Positions 1 to 7,031 of a stretch of 19,198 nt of DNA are shown piece by piece. Each line of letters opens with the position of its first letter. Position 1 is the stretch's first letter. The stretch comes from WANQ01 sp964448055 (lineage in GTDB: Archaea; Thermoproteota; Thermoprotei_A; Sulfolobales; WANQ01). The translations under genes were made by a program, and so were the position numbers. A model generated the notes under the pieces. The model was not told the origin of the DNA and did no database searches. It worked only from the letters and a program-made list of their open reading frames with translations. The DNA lies in contig CAYUVB010000029.1 of NCBI GenBank assembly GCA_964448055.1, positions 1 through 19,198 of the forward strand. The letters run 5' to 3'.

Positions 1-104
1 TTTAAGCTAAGTCTACGATAAGGTAGACCTGGATAATATTCTATTATAACTCTACCCCTCCTTGGAAGGATGTTGAGAGCCTTTTCAAGCAGCTTATGCA
101 GCAT
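1..104 (-). CDS. Partial reading frame running off the left edge, function unknown
   Basis: A minus-strand frame stays open from an ATG at 104 to the window edge (about 34 codons) and reads MLHKLLEKALNILPRRG, then VIIEYYPGLPYRR. The same frame is also open upstream to about 182 but has no usual start there. The pattern of a charged helix followed by a beta-like segment looks coding, and a TATA box sits about 60 bases upstream of the ATG. No good Shine-Dalgarno precedes the ATG. I do not recognise the protein. The piece is too short to rule out a chance frame or a gene fragment. Confidence 0.35.
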   Translation of the reverse strand, partial: MLHKLLEKALNILPRRGRVIIEYYPGLPYRRLSL

Positions 105-161
105 GTAAATAGCATTAGCATTTGCCAGAGAAGCACACCCTAATACAGTATGCCTACAAGA

Positions 162-170
162 CTTATATAG
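162..170 (-). promoter_or_regulatory. TATA box for the left-edge minus-strand transcript
   Basis: Read on the minus strand this is CTATATAAG, a good archaeal box A. It lies just after the stop codon of the gene at 185-1081. With the usual spacing of about 25 bases, transcription would start near 140, upstream of the ATG at 104. This suggests the edge gene has its own promoter and is not just read through. Confidence 0.4.
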
Positions 171-184
171 ATTGATCCCTTATG

Positions 185-1081
185 CTAATGAAATACGGGT
201 CTGCTATACCATTTCTCCTTCAAAGGGTTGTGCGGAGGGGGTTTCCTTCTACTAGGACCTATATGAACTAAAACATTGTAGTCTACTTCAATTATTGATG
301 ATCCTTCCTCATAGAACTTCCTAATACCTTCTAATAAGCATCGAGCATACCTTTTCATAGAAACATAGTCTTCTAGCTCACTATATTCCTGGGGTTTTTG
401 CTTAGATAATTTTTCAACTAGAATAGGCTTTCTATCTCCTACAAAACCTATTATCTCATCTATGAATACTTCAACTCTATCCAATACTTCATCCAAGCTT
501 GTGCCTAGTAATTCTGAAATGGCCTTGAAATCAAGTATGGGTACTGGTGTATGTGCATGGTCTGTGAATGCTATAATAGGTCTATGATCTAAATGCAATA
601 CTACCTTAGGGTGAATATGGACTATTCTCCAATGGCTTCTAGTTTGGTACTCTACTATAGTGTTATCCTCATGTTTAAGTACAATAGTCCAAGGCTCATA
701 TTCTACTCCATCGCCAGGCCATATATCGTATGGGAACCTATACCAGTATGTTAGATATACGTAGTCTTTATCGTAATTAACCCAGCATCCAATTTCTTCG
801 GGAATTAATGGTTCATCAACATAGTAAGAATCTACGCCGAGACCCTTCATAAGCTTGGGTGGTATAAATATAGGTTTATGTTTATCAACTATATTCCTAT
901 ACTCCTTAACAGCTTTTTCAAAAAGCTTTTGTAATACTGATATACTATTAATTGAAAGGGTTGATGAAAAGTATTCACGTAGAATAGGTGATAAACGGTC
1001 ATCGAGTATATAGGAGATTAGTTCAACAGTATCCATCTTACTACTAATCATGGTATACGGTGTTGTAGCTAGTGAATTCAA
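185..1081 (-). CDS. Uncharacterised His-rich protein, 298 aa
   Basis: I do not recognise this protein. There is no signal peptide or membrane segment, so it is probably cytosolic. Residues 15-70 look helical. Residues 96-180 look beta-rich and contain aromatic strands (YVYLTYWYRFPYDIWPGDG, YEPWTIVL). A tight run of histidines follows: H150, H155, H157, H163, H166, H175 and H177, within the motifs HWRIVHIH, HLDH and DHAHTP, which could bind a metal. Residues 185-270 are again helical. The tail is basic and proline-rich (SRRKPPPHNP). The start used is TTG at 1081. An ATG eleven codons into the frame (MISSKMD) is an alternative but has no clear ribosome site. The gene stands alone between a possible sRNA upstream and a separate promoter downstream. 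Confidence 0.75.
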   Translation of the reverse strand: MNSLATTPYTMISSKMDTVELISYILDDRLSPILREYFSSTLSINSISVLQKLFEKAVKEYRNIVDKHKPIFIPPKLMKGLGVDSYYVDEPLIPEEIGCWVNYDKDYVYLTYWYRFPYDIWPGDGVEYEPWTIVLKHEDNTIVEYQTRSHWRIVHIHPKVVLHLDHRPIIAFTDHAHTPVPILDFKAISELLGTSLDEVLDRVEVFIDEIIGFVGDRKPILVEKLSKQKPQEYSELEDYVSMKRYARCLLEGIRKFYEEGSSIIEVDYNVLVHIGPSRRKPPPHNPLKEKWYSRPVFH

Positions 1082-1155
1082 CCCTGATACGCCTTTAATA
1101 TTCTGGGCACTCTAGGTACTTCATGAATTAATCTCGTATCAGTACTGGGTTTATA

Positions 1156-1219
1156 TCAGCATCGGAGCGTCTCCACATGGGGAGTCATTTACTACTTCGG
1201 CAACCTACCCTTTCATCAT
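1156..1219 (-). ncRNA. Candidate C/D box sRNA
   Basis: On the minus strand a perfect box C, ATGATGA (1219-1213), is followed 53 bases later by a box D, CTGA (1159-1156). A C'-like ATGTGGA (1178-1172) lies exactly 12 bases before box D, a normal guide length for archaeal methylation-guide RNAs. The D' box is poor (ATGA at 1188-1185), and the first guide would be long at 24 bases. The element sits in the only GC-richer part of the 1082-1375 gap. The remainder of that gap is AT-rich and ends with the ribosome site GAAGGT before 1376. Targets were not identified. Confidence 0.35.
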
Positions 1220-1375
1220 CTTATTTAGCGCCATTTAGTATCTGAGTAGCTGAGTATTACCTTTAATACTATAAAAGGTTATTGTCTATTCACTCCATTA
1301 TTAATCTGCTACGTTAGGTTTTTAATGTATTAGCTCATACACTATAACAGTGTTATTTGTGAAGAAGGTAGTAAT

Positions 1376-1671
1376 ATGCTAAGCTTAAAGAAAACCAAAG
1401 AGACCACTAAACCACGAATAGCTGTAATTTCTCTTGATAAACTTAGACTGCATGAAAGGATAGATGAATGTCATTTAGAATACCTAGCAGATATAATAAT
1501 TAGGGATGGTATGATAATAAAACCTCTACTCGTTGATGCTAAGACCATGATTATACTAGATGGTCATCATATATATGAGATTCTTAAGAGACTTGGCAAA
1601 GATATGCTCCAGTATTATTAGTCGACTACGATAGTGATCACGTAAAGGTAGGATCTTGGCGTGGAGACTGA
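1376..1671 (+). pseudogene. Broken SerK/ParB-like free serine kinase, N-terminal remnant
   Basis: The frame starting at ATG 1376 (ribosome site GAAGGT six bases upstream) gives 81 residues resembling the ParB-fold serine kinase SerK, which phosphorylates free serine for O-phosphoserine-based cysteine synthesis in archaea. It holds a first strand (ISLDKLRLHERID), a helix, KPLLVDAKTMIILDGHH and EILKRLGK. The frame then stops at 1619. Reading on in the -1 frame from about 1600 restores family-like sequence, RYAPVLLVDYDSDHVKVGSW, ending at a TGA at 1669. So there is a one-base indel near 1600. Full members are about 240 residues, so the C-terminal half is gone. The DGHHR motif reads DGHHI here. 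It is directly joined to a cysteine synthase remnant. The family call rests on motif reading. Confidence 0.65.
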
Positions 1672-1927
1672 AATGAAATGGATCCATTTAGTTGAGGTTG
1701 ATAACATTATCGATGTTGAAAGAGATAAAGCTATAAAGGAAGCAATAAACATAGCGCGCCACGAAGGAATACCAGTAGGACTTAGCAGTGGTGCTGTGAT
1801 AGCAGGTTTTAGGAAACTAGTTAACGAAGGCGTAATAGAAGAAGGGGACTACGTACTAGTATACCCCGATCATGGATTCAAGTATTTCGAGCAATTCGAG
1901 AAATACTTTAATAAATACGGGTATTAG
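1661..1927 (+). pseudogene. C-terminal remnant of PLP-dependent cysteine synthase
   Basis: The 88-residue frame from a GTG at 1661 matches the end of archaeal cysteine synthase / O-phosphoserine sulfhydrylase type PLP enzymes. It contains ETEMKWIHLVEVD, then REGIP-like HEGIPVGLSSGAVIAG, and the terminal block EEGDYVLVYPDHGFKYFEQF. The N-terminal two thirds, including the PLP lysine and the substrate-binding loop, are absent, and an in-frame TAG lies just upstream at 1649. Intact enzymes are 300 or more residues. The preserved part has no internal stop, so the loss may be recent. It abuts the SerK-like remnant, the enzyme that would make its substrate. A folded short protein cannot be excluded, but catalysis is not expected. 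Confidence 0.7.
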
Positions 1928-1953
1928 ATAAGTATAGCTTTATCTCTATTGAA

Positions 1954-2757
1954 TTACATTCTCCCTATGGCCTTTACTCCATATTTCCTAACGTGCTTTA
2001 ATACGTATCTGAATAATATGTAAGCGATAGAAGCCATAACTATTGCTACTAGTGTTGACAGCGTTAATTCTACTTCAAGACCTAATAATGGCTCTAAGCC
2101 TCTTACACCATATCTCACTATCTCAGCTGGATGAGCATAAGGTATGAATAATGCTATTATTCTTAGCTGTAGTGGCAGTTTTGATAGTGGTACTGCTAGC
2201 CCACCTAGTATGAATGATATGAAGTTCGCGATATCTAGTAAAGTTCCAGGTATACCTATGCGAAAGGATATTGCAGCAAGATACAACCCGTAAGAAATAG
2301 TCATTGCCCCTAACAATACTAGTCCTATTATTACATAGAAAACGTTATTAACTAATAGTACTTGGGGTCCTGCTAGGCCAGTAAATACTAACGCCACCAG
2401 TAGACTCGAGGCAAGTGTTACAGTTAACCCTACAATAGCTCTACCTACAAGCACGGCTGCTGGACTAGTGTTAGTAAGTAGGTGTTCTTCTACAAACCCC
2501 TGAGATACGAAGAACCATGTCCACCCACCGATATGCCATACACTAGCTGATAGAAATTGCCACATAATAATACCCCATAACGCTATAGGAGCCATAATAC
2601 CCCATTGTTCTCTAGGTATGAACATGAGTGCTCCTAACACGAATATTGTTAGCCATAGGATTGTGGTAAATATATTGTTTAGAAACGAGAATCTATACCT
2701 CCAAAGCCTAAGTGCATGAAGCCATATCACAGCACGTATACGCGTAGCCATAGTCAA
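1954..2757 (-). CDS. ABC-2 type transporter permease, 267 aa
   Basis: This is an integral membrane subunit of an ABC-2 (DrrB/NatB-type) exporter. About six hydrophobic segments are visible, starting at residues 23-46 (FLNNIFTTILWLTIFVLGAL) and 55-75, with later segments through the C-terminus. The segment FISFILGGLAVPLSKLP fits the usual ABC-2 pattern of a helix break before the last helices, as does PYAHPAEIVRYGVRG. The start is TTG at 2757, two bases after the upstream permease stops, with GGTGAT about six bases before it. An ATG at 2751 is also possible. It is the last gene of the operon 4587 to 1954. The ATPase and first permease are its expected partners. The substrate cannot be read from sequence. 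Confidence 0.88.
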   Translation of the reverse strand: MTMATRIRAVIWLHALRLWRYRFSFLNNIFTTILWLTIFVLGALMFIPREQWGIMAPIALWGIIMWQFLSASVWHIGGWTWFFVSQGFVEEHLLTNTSPAAVLVGRAIVGLTVTLASSLLVALVFTGLAGPQVLLVNNVFYVIIGLVLLGAMTISYGLYLAAISFRIGIPGTLLDIANFISFILGGLAVPLSKLPLQLRIIALFIPYAHPAEIVRYGVRGLEPLLGLEVELTLSTLVAIVMASIAYILFRYVLKHVRKYGVKAIGRM

Positions 2758-2759
2758 TG

Positions 2760-3572
2760 CTATATCACCCCACTCCTTTTAACCATTCTCTCGGAACCTG
2801 TAAGAGCTATACTTGCAACACCATTATAGATTAAGGTAAGAGCTACAAGGGCGTAAACCGCTATGAGCAATGCACGGAATTCTGGTATAGTATAAGTAGC
2901 TATCATGCGAGTTGCTTCAACTATATATGATGTAGGAAATATTCTAGACATATACTGTAGTATTTGTGGTAGAATTTCTAATGGATAGAATACACCTGAT
3001 ACAAGCAATATTAATGGTGTTAAGAAAGCAGCAACGTTTGATTCCTCTCTTAGCACAAGTGTTATTGATGCTACTATTACTGATAACCCTATAAGTGGTA
3101 GCATACCCATATAAACGAGTAACAGCACTATAAGGAGCTTACATGCGCCAAGGAAGCCTTCAAAGTATACTGCACCAGGTATAACAGCTAATATACCCAT
3201 TGTACTAGATATTAACGCCCCAGGAAGAGGCTCAATTACTAATACCTTATACATTCTCGTAGGAGTTAGCATTAGATATGGTAGTGTTCCAAGCCATCTA
3301 TGATATAGAGCTGTAGTAGCTACTGTATCGATTATGAAGAGGCTCGACATAACTATACCACTACCAGCTAGGATATAGAGAATAGGGTTTGATACACCTA
3401 AACGCTCTCTATAAGTTTCAAGACTACCATAGACCATGCCCAAGGCTATTAATAGGAATGCTGTTAGATAAGGCCAGATAATCATTGAGAAGAGAAGCCA
3501 CCTATTATTCTTAATCCATGCAAAGGTTCCGAAGAGGCCTGCCCTTAGTATATCAGTAACTTTAACTGGCAT
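2760..3572 (-). CDS. ABC-2 type transporter permease, 270 aa
   Basis: This is the second membrane subunit of the exporter. Hydrophobic segments begin at about residues 24 (LLFSMIIWPYLTAFLLIALG), 52, 105, 145, 180 and 240. The block FLTPLILLVSGVFYPLEILP followed by FPTSYIVEATRMI is characteristic of ABC-2 permeases. The ATG at 3572 overlaps the last 11 bases of the ATPase gene, so translation is probably coupled. Two different permeases with one ATPase suggests a heterodimeric channel. The cargo is unknown. Drugs, lipids, polysaccharides and sodium are all handled by this broad family. Confidence 0.9.
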   Translation of the reverse strand: MPVKVTDILRAGLFGTFAWIKNNRWLLFSMIIWPYLTAFLLIALGMVYGSLETYRERLGVSNPILYILAGSGIVMSSLFIIDTVATTALYHRWLGTLPYLMLTPTRMYKVLVIEPLPGALISSTMGILAVIPGAVYFEGFLGACKLLIVLLLVYMGMLPLIGLSVIVASITLVLREESNVAAFLTPLILLVSGVFYPLEILPQILQYMSRIFPTSYIVEATRMIATYTIPEFRALLIAVYALVALTLIYNGVASIALTGSERMVKRSGVI

Positions 3573-4587
3573 TACCCTTACCTCTTGTTAGTATTATAAA
3601 TATGTCTTCAAGTGAGGGTTCCCGTACCCTAACTTGATGGATTCGTATATTGTTTGAATAGAACCATTCAACTAGTTTTTCTACAACATACTCTTCTTCT
3701 CCAGGCTTTGCCACTATTCTAACTCTGGTCTTTCCTCCTTCAACTGGTTCTAATGCTACCTCCATTATATTTAATAGAGCTATTATTTTTTCTTCAACAC
3801 CATCTATTATGTTCTTCGGTATGGTTACTAGTAATTCTACTGATATTCTATCAGCTGCTTTTCTCTTTAATTCTTCTACGGTTCCATAAGCTATTATTTT
3901 GCCTTTATCAATTATTGCCACGTGGTCGCATATTAGTTCTGCTTCAAACATGTTATGTGTTGTAATTAAGACGGTTTTATCTTCCTCGCGGGCAAGCCTA
4001 ACGAGTAGTTCACGTATAGTTCTAGCTGAAGCTGGGTCAAGGCCTATGGTGGGTTCATCAAGTATTAATACAGGTGGGTTATGAAGTAGTGCTCTAGCTA
4101 ATGCCAGTCTAGCTTTCATTCCCAAACTGTATTCTTCATATAGCTTGTCTGAAGCACCTAACTCATCTAATCCTACAAGTTTTAATACATATTCTACTCT
4201 TTTGTTTAGTTCTCTTCCTTTAAGGCCACGTAACATACCAAAATACTTTAGATTCTCACGTCCCGTTAGCTTCCAGAAGAATCCTTTCTCTACACTAAGG
4301 GTTACGCCTATAACCTCACGTACCTTTTCGGCTTCCTCTATAACATCATAACCTAGAACCTCTGCTTTACCTTCATCTGGTAATAATAGTGTTGTAATTA
4401 TCTTTACGGTAGTGGTCTTGCCTGCACCATTCGGTCCTAGTAATCCAAATACTTCTCCTCGTTCAACGTTAAAACTAACACCTTTCAATGCTTCTACGAT
4501 CCGCTTTGTACGTCGTATGAAACCTCTGCGCTCCCATGTAATGTACTTTTTTACTAGTCCTTCCGCCTTAATAGCAGCTGGCATCAC
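3562..4587 (-). CDS. ABC transporter ATP-binding protein, DrrA/NatA type, 341 aa
   Basis: This is the ATPase that powers the neighbouring ABC-2 permeases. Visible motifs are Walker A GPNGAGKT (residues 51-58), the LTGRENL segment after the Q-loop region (107-113), the signature YSLGMKAR (153-160), Walker B LILDEP (174-179) and the H-loop ITTHNM (H211). Residues from about 235 form the C-terminal extension typical of the DrrA group (about 100 residues, ending SLEDIFIILTRG). The gene starts GTG-ATG at 4587, with GAGG six bases before the GTG, and leads the operon with an 11-base overlap into the first permease. All catalytic motifs look intact. The upstream 127-base gap (4588-4714) holds no other gene I can support. 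Confidence 0.95.
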   Translation of the reverse strand: MMPAAIKAEGLVKKYITWERRGFIRRTKRIVEALKGVSFNVERGEVFGLLGPNGAGKTTTVKIITTLLLPDEGKAEVLGYDVIEEAEKVREVIGVTLSVEKGFFWKLTGRENLKYFGMLRGLKGRELNKRVEYVLKLVGLDELGASDKLYEEYSLGMKARLALARALLHNPPVLILDEPTIGLDPASARTIRELLVRLAREEDKTVLITTHNMFEAELICDHVAIIDKGKIIAYGTVEELKRKAADRISVELLVTIPKNIIDGVEEKIIALLNIMEVALEPVEGGKTRVRIVAKPGEEEYVVEKLVEWFYSNNIRIHQVRVREPSLEDIFIILTRGKGNAS

Positions 4588-4714
4588 ATAAATCCTCGAT
4601 CCTTCATTTCTGAGCCTTGTAAGAATAGGTACACTTAGATAAGAGCTTTGTGGATAAGCCTAGGGTAAACTATGGCATTTATTAGTGGAGAGGAGTTCAT
4701 ACGTGGAGTAAAAG

Positions 4715-5446
4715 CTATCTAATTGCATATGGACAGAAATTTTTGTAAGTGCAATGAGTACACTTGTGTTTACTGGGATTAGGTTTAGGGGGTCTAAGTT
4801 TCTTCCAGTAAGCTAGTGCCCATGAGATAATCTTTCTAGAATAATCTTCATCATGAGCAAGTACGTATATTGATAAATTATCGTAAGTATTTAATATCTT
4901 CCCATTATTCCTCAATTCTATTAAAGCTTTAAATACTTCTTCACTTGGCCCTTTCACTATATAATACCTAGTACTATTGAGGTTAAAACCTAGTTCATCC
5001 AGTAGTAACATGTGTAGATAGGCTAATGCTTTATCTCCCTCATATATTCTTGGTTTAGCTTTGCTAATTGTAATTGTTGATGCTTTAACAATTAGTTTTA
5101 CCCTAGTATCTTCGACTAATAGAGCATCGGGTGCGGATATTAATGGTACATCATCTATAACACTTATAAGAGGGATCCTCAGCCATCCAGTAACCTTAGG
5201 TTTACGTGATACCCCTAAAACCATGGAGACTATCCTACGTGCGATACTCTCTCTTATTTCAAGGTTTACTCCACCTTTAAGATACTGGTAATGTAGTCTT
5301 TGTTCACAGTAAAATTGTTGTTTAATTTCACCACCCCGTAGAAATCCGATATTGAAACGTAAGTCAGGGTTACGTAGATCTCCATTACGAAACTGTTCTG
5401 CTAGATCTTCTAGCTTACTCCATGGATTGCTAAGTTTTCTTACCAA
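4715..5446 (-). CDS. Cas4/RecB-like Fe-S nuclease-fold protein with altered active site, 243 aa
   Basis: The cysteine layout matches the Cas4/AddB-type iron-sulfur nucleases of the PD-(D/E)XK group: one cysteine early (C47 in QQFYCEQR) and three near the C-terminus (C229, C232 and C238 in KCTHCTYKNFCPY). Between them come an Asp in a SAPDALLVED strand (D107) and a Lys in VKLIVKAST (K121), at the spacing expected for D...(E/Q)xK. The acidic residue of ExK is Ile119, and the Q of the QxxxY motif is Lys139, with Y143 kept. Nuclease activity is therefore doubtful. The start is TTG at 5446, set by a perfect GGAGGT seven bases upstream. It overlaps the end of the SWIM-like frame by 17 bases. No CRISPR array or other cas gene is in view. 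Confidence 0.7.
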   Translation of the reverse strand: MVRKLSNPWSKLEDLAEQFRNGDLRNPDLRFNIGFLRGGEIKQQFYCEQRLHYQYLKGGVNLEIRESIARRIVSMVLGVSRKPKVTGWLRIPLISVIDDVPLISAPDALLVEDTRVKLIVKASTITISKAKPRIYEGDKALAYLHMLLLDELGFNLNSTRYYIVKGPSEEVFKALIELRNNGKILNTYDNLSIYVLAHDEDYSRKIISWALAYWKKLRPPKPNPSKHKCTHCTYKNFCPYAIR

Positions 5447-5984
5447 TATCTGTACCTCCTTGTATAGATTGAATAATTAGTTTTGTCACCGGGAGACTAT
5501 TTAGATCTAAGCTTTCTGATAACTCTATTTTAATATAGTGGTATAGCGTTAGCGCAATAATCATGTCTCTACAGTATTTTCTGAAACGATAAGCTTCACA
5601 CGTACATTCAAAGAATTCTCTACTAATAATTGTTCTACGTACATATCCCTTTTCAATAGCATCAGCATTTTTGTCATCAATAACTTTTGCCTCTACCTCA
5701 CCTGTAACTTTAACCCTTAATACTAGCTCAACATATCTTCGAGCACCAACAATACGTGTAGAAGATAAGCGATAGATCTTTAAGATATCTACCTCTCGAT
5801 CATATATTACAACTATGTGATATAGTCGTGGGTGTAGTAATATTTCATGAGCTCTAGATAATAAATCATTGATCCTATGTAATAATTTCTTGTTATTAGC
5901 AGCTAGATTATGCAGGCTAGCTTTAACAACATTGTATGAGGTATCTAGTTGCTTATCATATTTATCTAGTACTTTTATTATAAT
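5430..5984 (-). CDS. SWIM-like zinc-finger protein with non-standard start, about 184 aa
   Basis: The minus strand is open from a TAG at 6005 to the stop at 5430, with coding-like composition, but no ATG, GTG or TTG occurs in the first half. An ATT at 5984, seven bases after AGGGG, is my working start (IIIKVLDKYDKQLD). Residues 1-50 look helical and 55-105 look beta-rich (HIVVIYDREVDILKIY, YVELVLRVKVTGEVEAKVID). Residues 127-140 read CTCEAYRFRKYCRD. This is the CxC...CxH pattern of SWIM zinc fingers, with Asp140 in place of the His. SWIM domains bind DNA or protein. The frame ends 17 bases inside the Cas4-like gene, so the two are coupled. It may be a pseudogene that has lost its start, or may use a rare codon. 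Confidence 0.55.
   Translation of the reverse strand: MIIKVLDKYDKQLDTSYNVVKASLHNLAANNKKLLHRINDLLSRAHEILLHPRLYHIVVIYDREVDILKIYRLSSTRIVGARRYVELVLRVKVTGEVEAKVIDDKNADAIEKGYVRRTIISREFFECTCEAYRFRKYCRDMIIALTLYHYIKIELSESLDLNSLPVTKLIIQSIQGGTDIGKKT
5454..5459 (-). promoter_or_regulatory. Strong ribosome binding site for the Cas4-like gene
   Basis: Minus-strand GGAGGT, seven bases before the TTG at 5446. It lies inside the final codons of the SWIM-like frame and fixes TTG as the start of the downstream gene. Confidence 0.7.
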
Positions 5985-6035
5985 ATGTAATCCCCTGTAA
6001 TACTATTCTTTTCCCAATAGAATAAGGTGTACGAA

Positions 6036-6044
6036 GTTTATAAG
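6036..6044. promoter_or_regulatory. TATA element possibly shared by divergent genes
   Basis: The sequence is GTTTATAAG on the plus strand and CTTATAAAC on the minus strand, so it is a fair box A in both directions. It lies between the SWIM/Cas4-like unit (minus) and the nucleotidyltransferase unit (plus), about 52 bases before the ATT at 5984 and about 74 before the GTG at 6118. The rest of the 5985-6117 gap shows only the ribosome-site candidates AGGGG (minus) and GGGTG (plus). Confidence 0.4.
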
Positions 6045-6117
6045 ATACTTGGCAGAGACAAGTATGTATAGAGATAGCTGGTAGCCTTCCAACTTAGAAC
6101 AAGGGTGTTTTGAAGTA

Positions 6118-7017
6118 GTGGCTCAAAAACTAATTAATATTACGAGAATTATAGGAGATAAAACATTAAGAATATTGGAAAGCGTATGTAAGGTTAATGG
6201 AGTTATAGGAGTAGTAATATATGGATCTATCTCACGAGGAGATTATGTTAATGGATTAAGTGATATTAATATAGCTATTGTAGCATCTCAAGAAGTTGAT
6301 ACACGTAACCTTTGGAGTTTATTATCCGGCGATCCAAGGATCTCTCCACTCTTACTACAATTAGATAAGCTAAAGGATATATGTACTAAAGGGGATTTAC
6401 TATGCCACAATATATTTAAGGAATCATTAATACTATGCGGCGATGATAGGCTTAAGAACTTGAGCATATACTATGGCCCAAGAGTAACATCGTATACTGT
6501 TGCACAAGCCAAGAACTTAGCATTAAGTACTCTTAGTTTAGCAATAGAAGGCTACATACAAGGTGATAAAAATAAAGCTTTACGCAACGCCTATCATAGC
6601 TTAAGGTACACCATAACATATTATAGTACACGTACAATACAGAAAGTACCACTAAAGGATAGTGATATGGTTAATACTTGTATAAGGATAGCTCCATCGA
6701 ACTTGTGTAAGTTCTTTAATGAAATTAGAGGTATGCGAAATACGCTACAACAATTAAGATTAGCTGAACTTGAAACACTACTACATATATTAGCTACTAG
6801 TCTTAAGGTAACTATACCTCCTATATCAAGTATAATGTTAGCGTTAAGAAACCTAGATAATGCCAAGTTAATAGCATTAAGAATAAAGAATATTGAAGAA
6901 CATAAGCCTTATGGAAATAGGGCTCACTATGTACTCATATCAAGTATACCAAGTAAGAATCGTATAGTAGAGGTAGAAGTCTCCTGGAATGGCATAGTAT
7001 CTGTAGAAGAGAAATAA
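6118..7017 (+). CDS. Nucleotidyltransferase-domain protein with helical C-terminal region, 299 aa
   Basis: The N-terminal 110 residues look like a minimal nucleotidyltransferase of the Pol-beta superfamily. The strand-turn VIYGSISRGDY (G36-S37) is followed 12 residues later by SDINIAIV (D49, N51). Active members usually carry a second acidic residue where N51 lies. Residues 125-240 are mainly helical (AKNLALSTLSLAIEGYIQGD, NAYHSLRYTITYYS), reminiscent of HEPN or substrate-binding helical domains found with MNT enzymes. This is a fold-level impression only. The target of nucleotide transfer is unknown. Translation starts at GTG 6118 with GGGTG about ten bases upstream. The DUF123 gene follows after 14 bases, so they are probably co-transcribed. 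Confidence 0.7.
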   Translation: MAQKLINITRIIGDKTLRILESVCKVNGVIGVVIYGSISRGDYVNGLSDINIAIVASQEVDTRNLWSLLSGDPRISPLLLQLDKLKDICTKGDLLCHNIFKESLILCGDDRLKNLSIYYGPRVTSYTVAQAKNLALSTLSLAIEGYIQGDKNKALRNAYHSLRYTITYYSTRTIQKVPLKDSDMVNTCIRIAPSNLCKFFNEIRGMRNTLQQLRLAELETLLHILATSLKVTIPPISSIMLALRNLDNAKLIALRIKNIEEHKPYGNRAHYVLISSIPSKNRIVEVEVSWNGIVSVEEK

Positions 7018-7031
7018 CTAGAAGCAAAGGC

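Noticed and set aside
1338..1353. Inverted repeat around ACACTATAACAGTGTT before the SerK remnant as a regulator site
   Set aside because: The symmetry is imperfect and overlaps a TATA-like stretch. The gene is broken, so regulation cannot be argued.
3753..4351. Plus-strand open frames inside the ABC ATPase gene
   Set aside because: They are antisense to a gene with intact Walker motifs, and their leucine/serine-rich translations look like antisense artefacts.
4672..4722. A 16-codon plus-strand frame (MAFISGEEFIRGVKAI) after AGGGT
   Set aside because: It has a ribosome-site-like sequence, but it is very short and runs into the antisense of the Cas4-like gene. Chance is the simplest reading.
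4715..5984. A CRISPR-Cas locus around the Cas4-like gene
   Set aside because: No direct-repeat array or other cas gene is present anywhere in the window.
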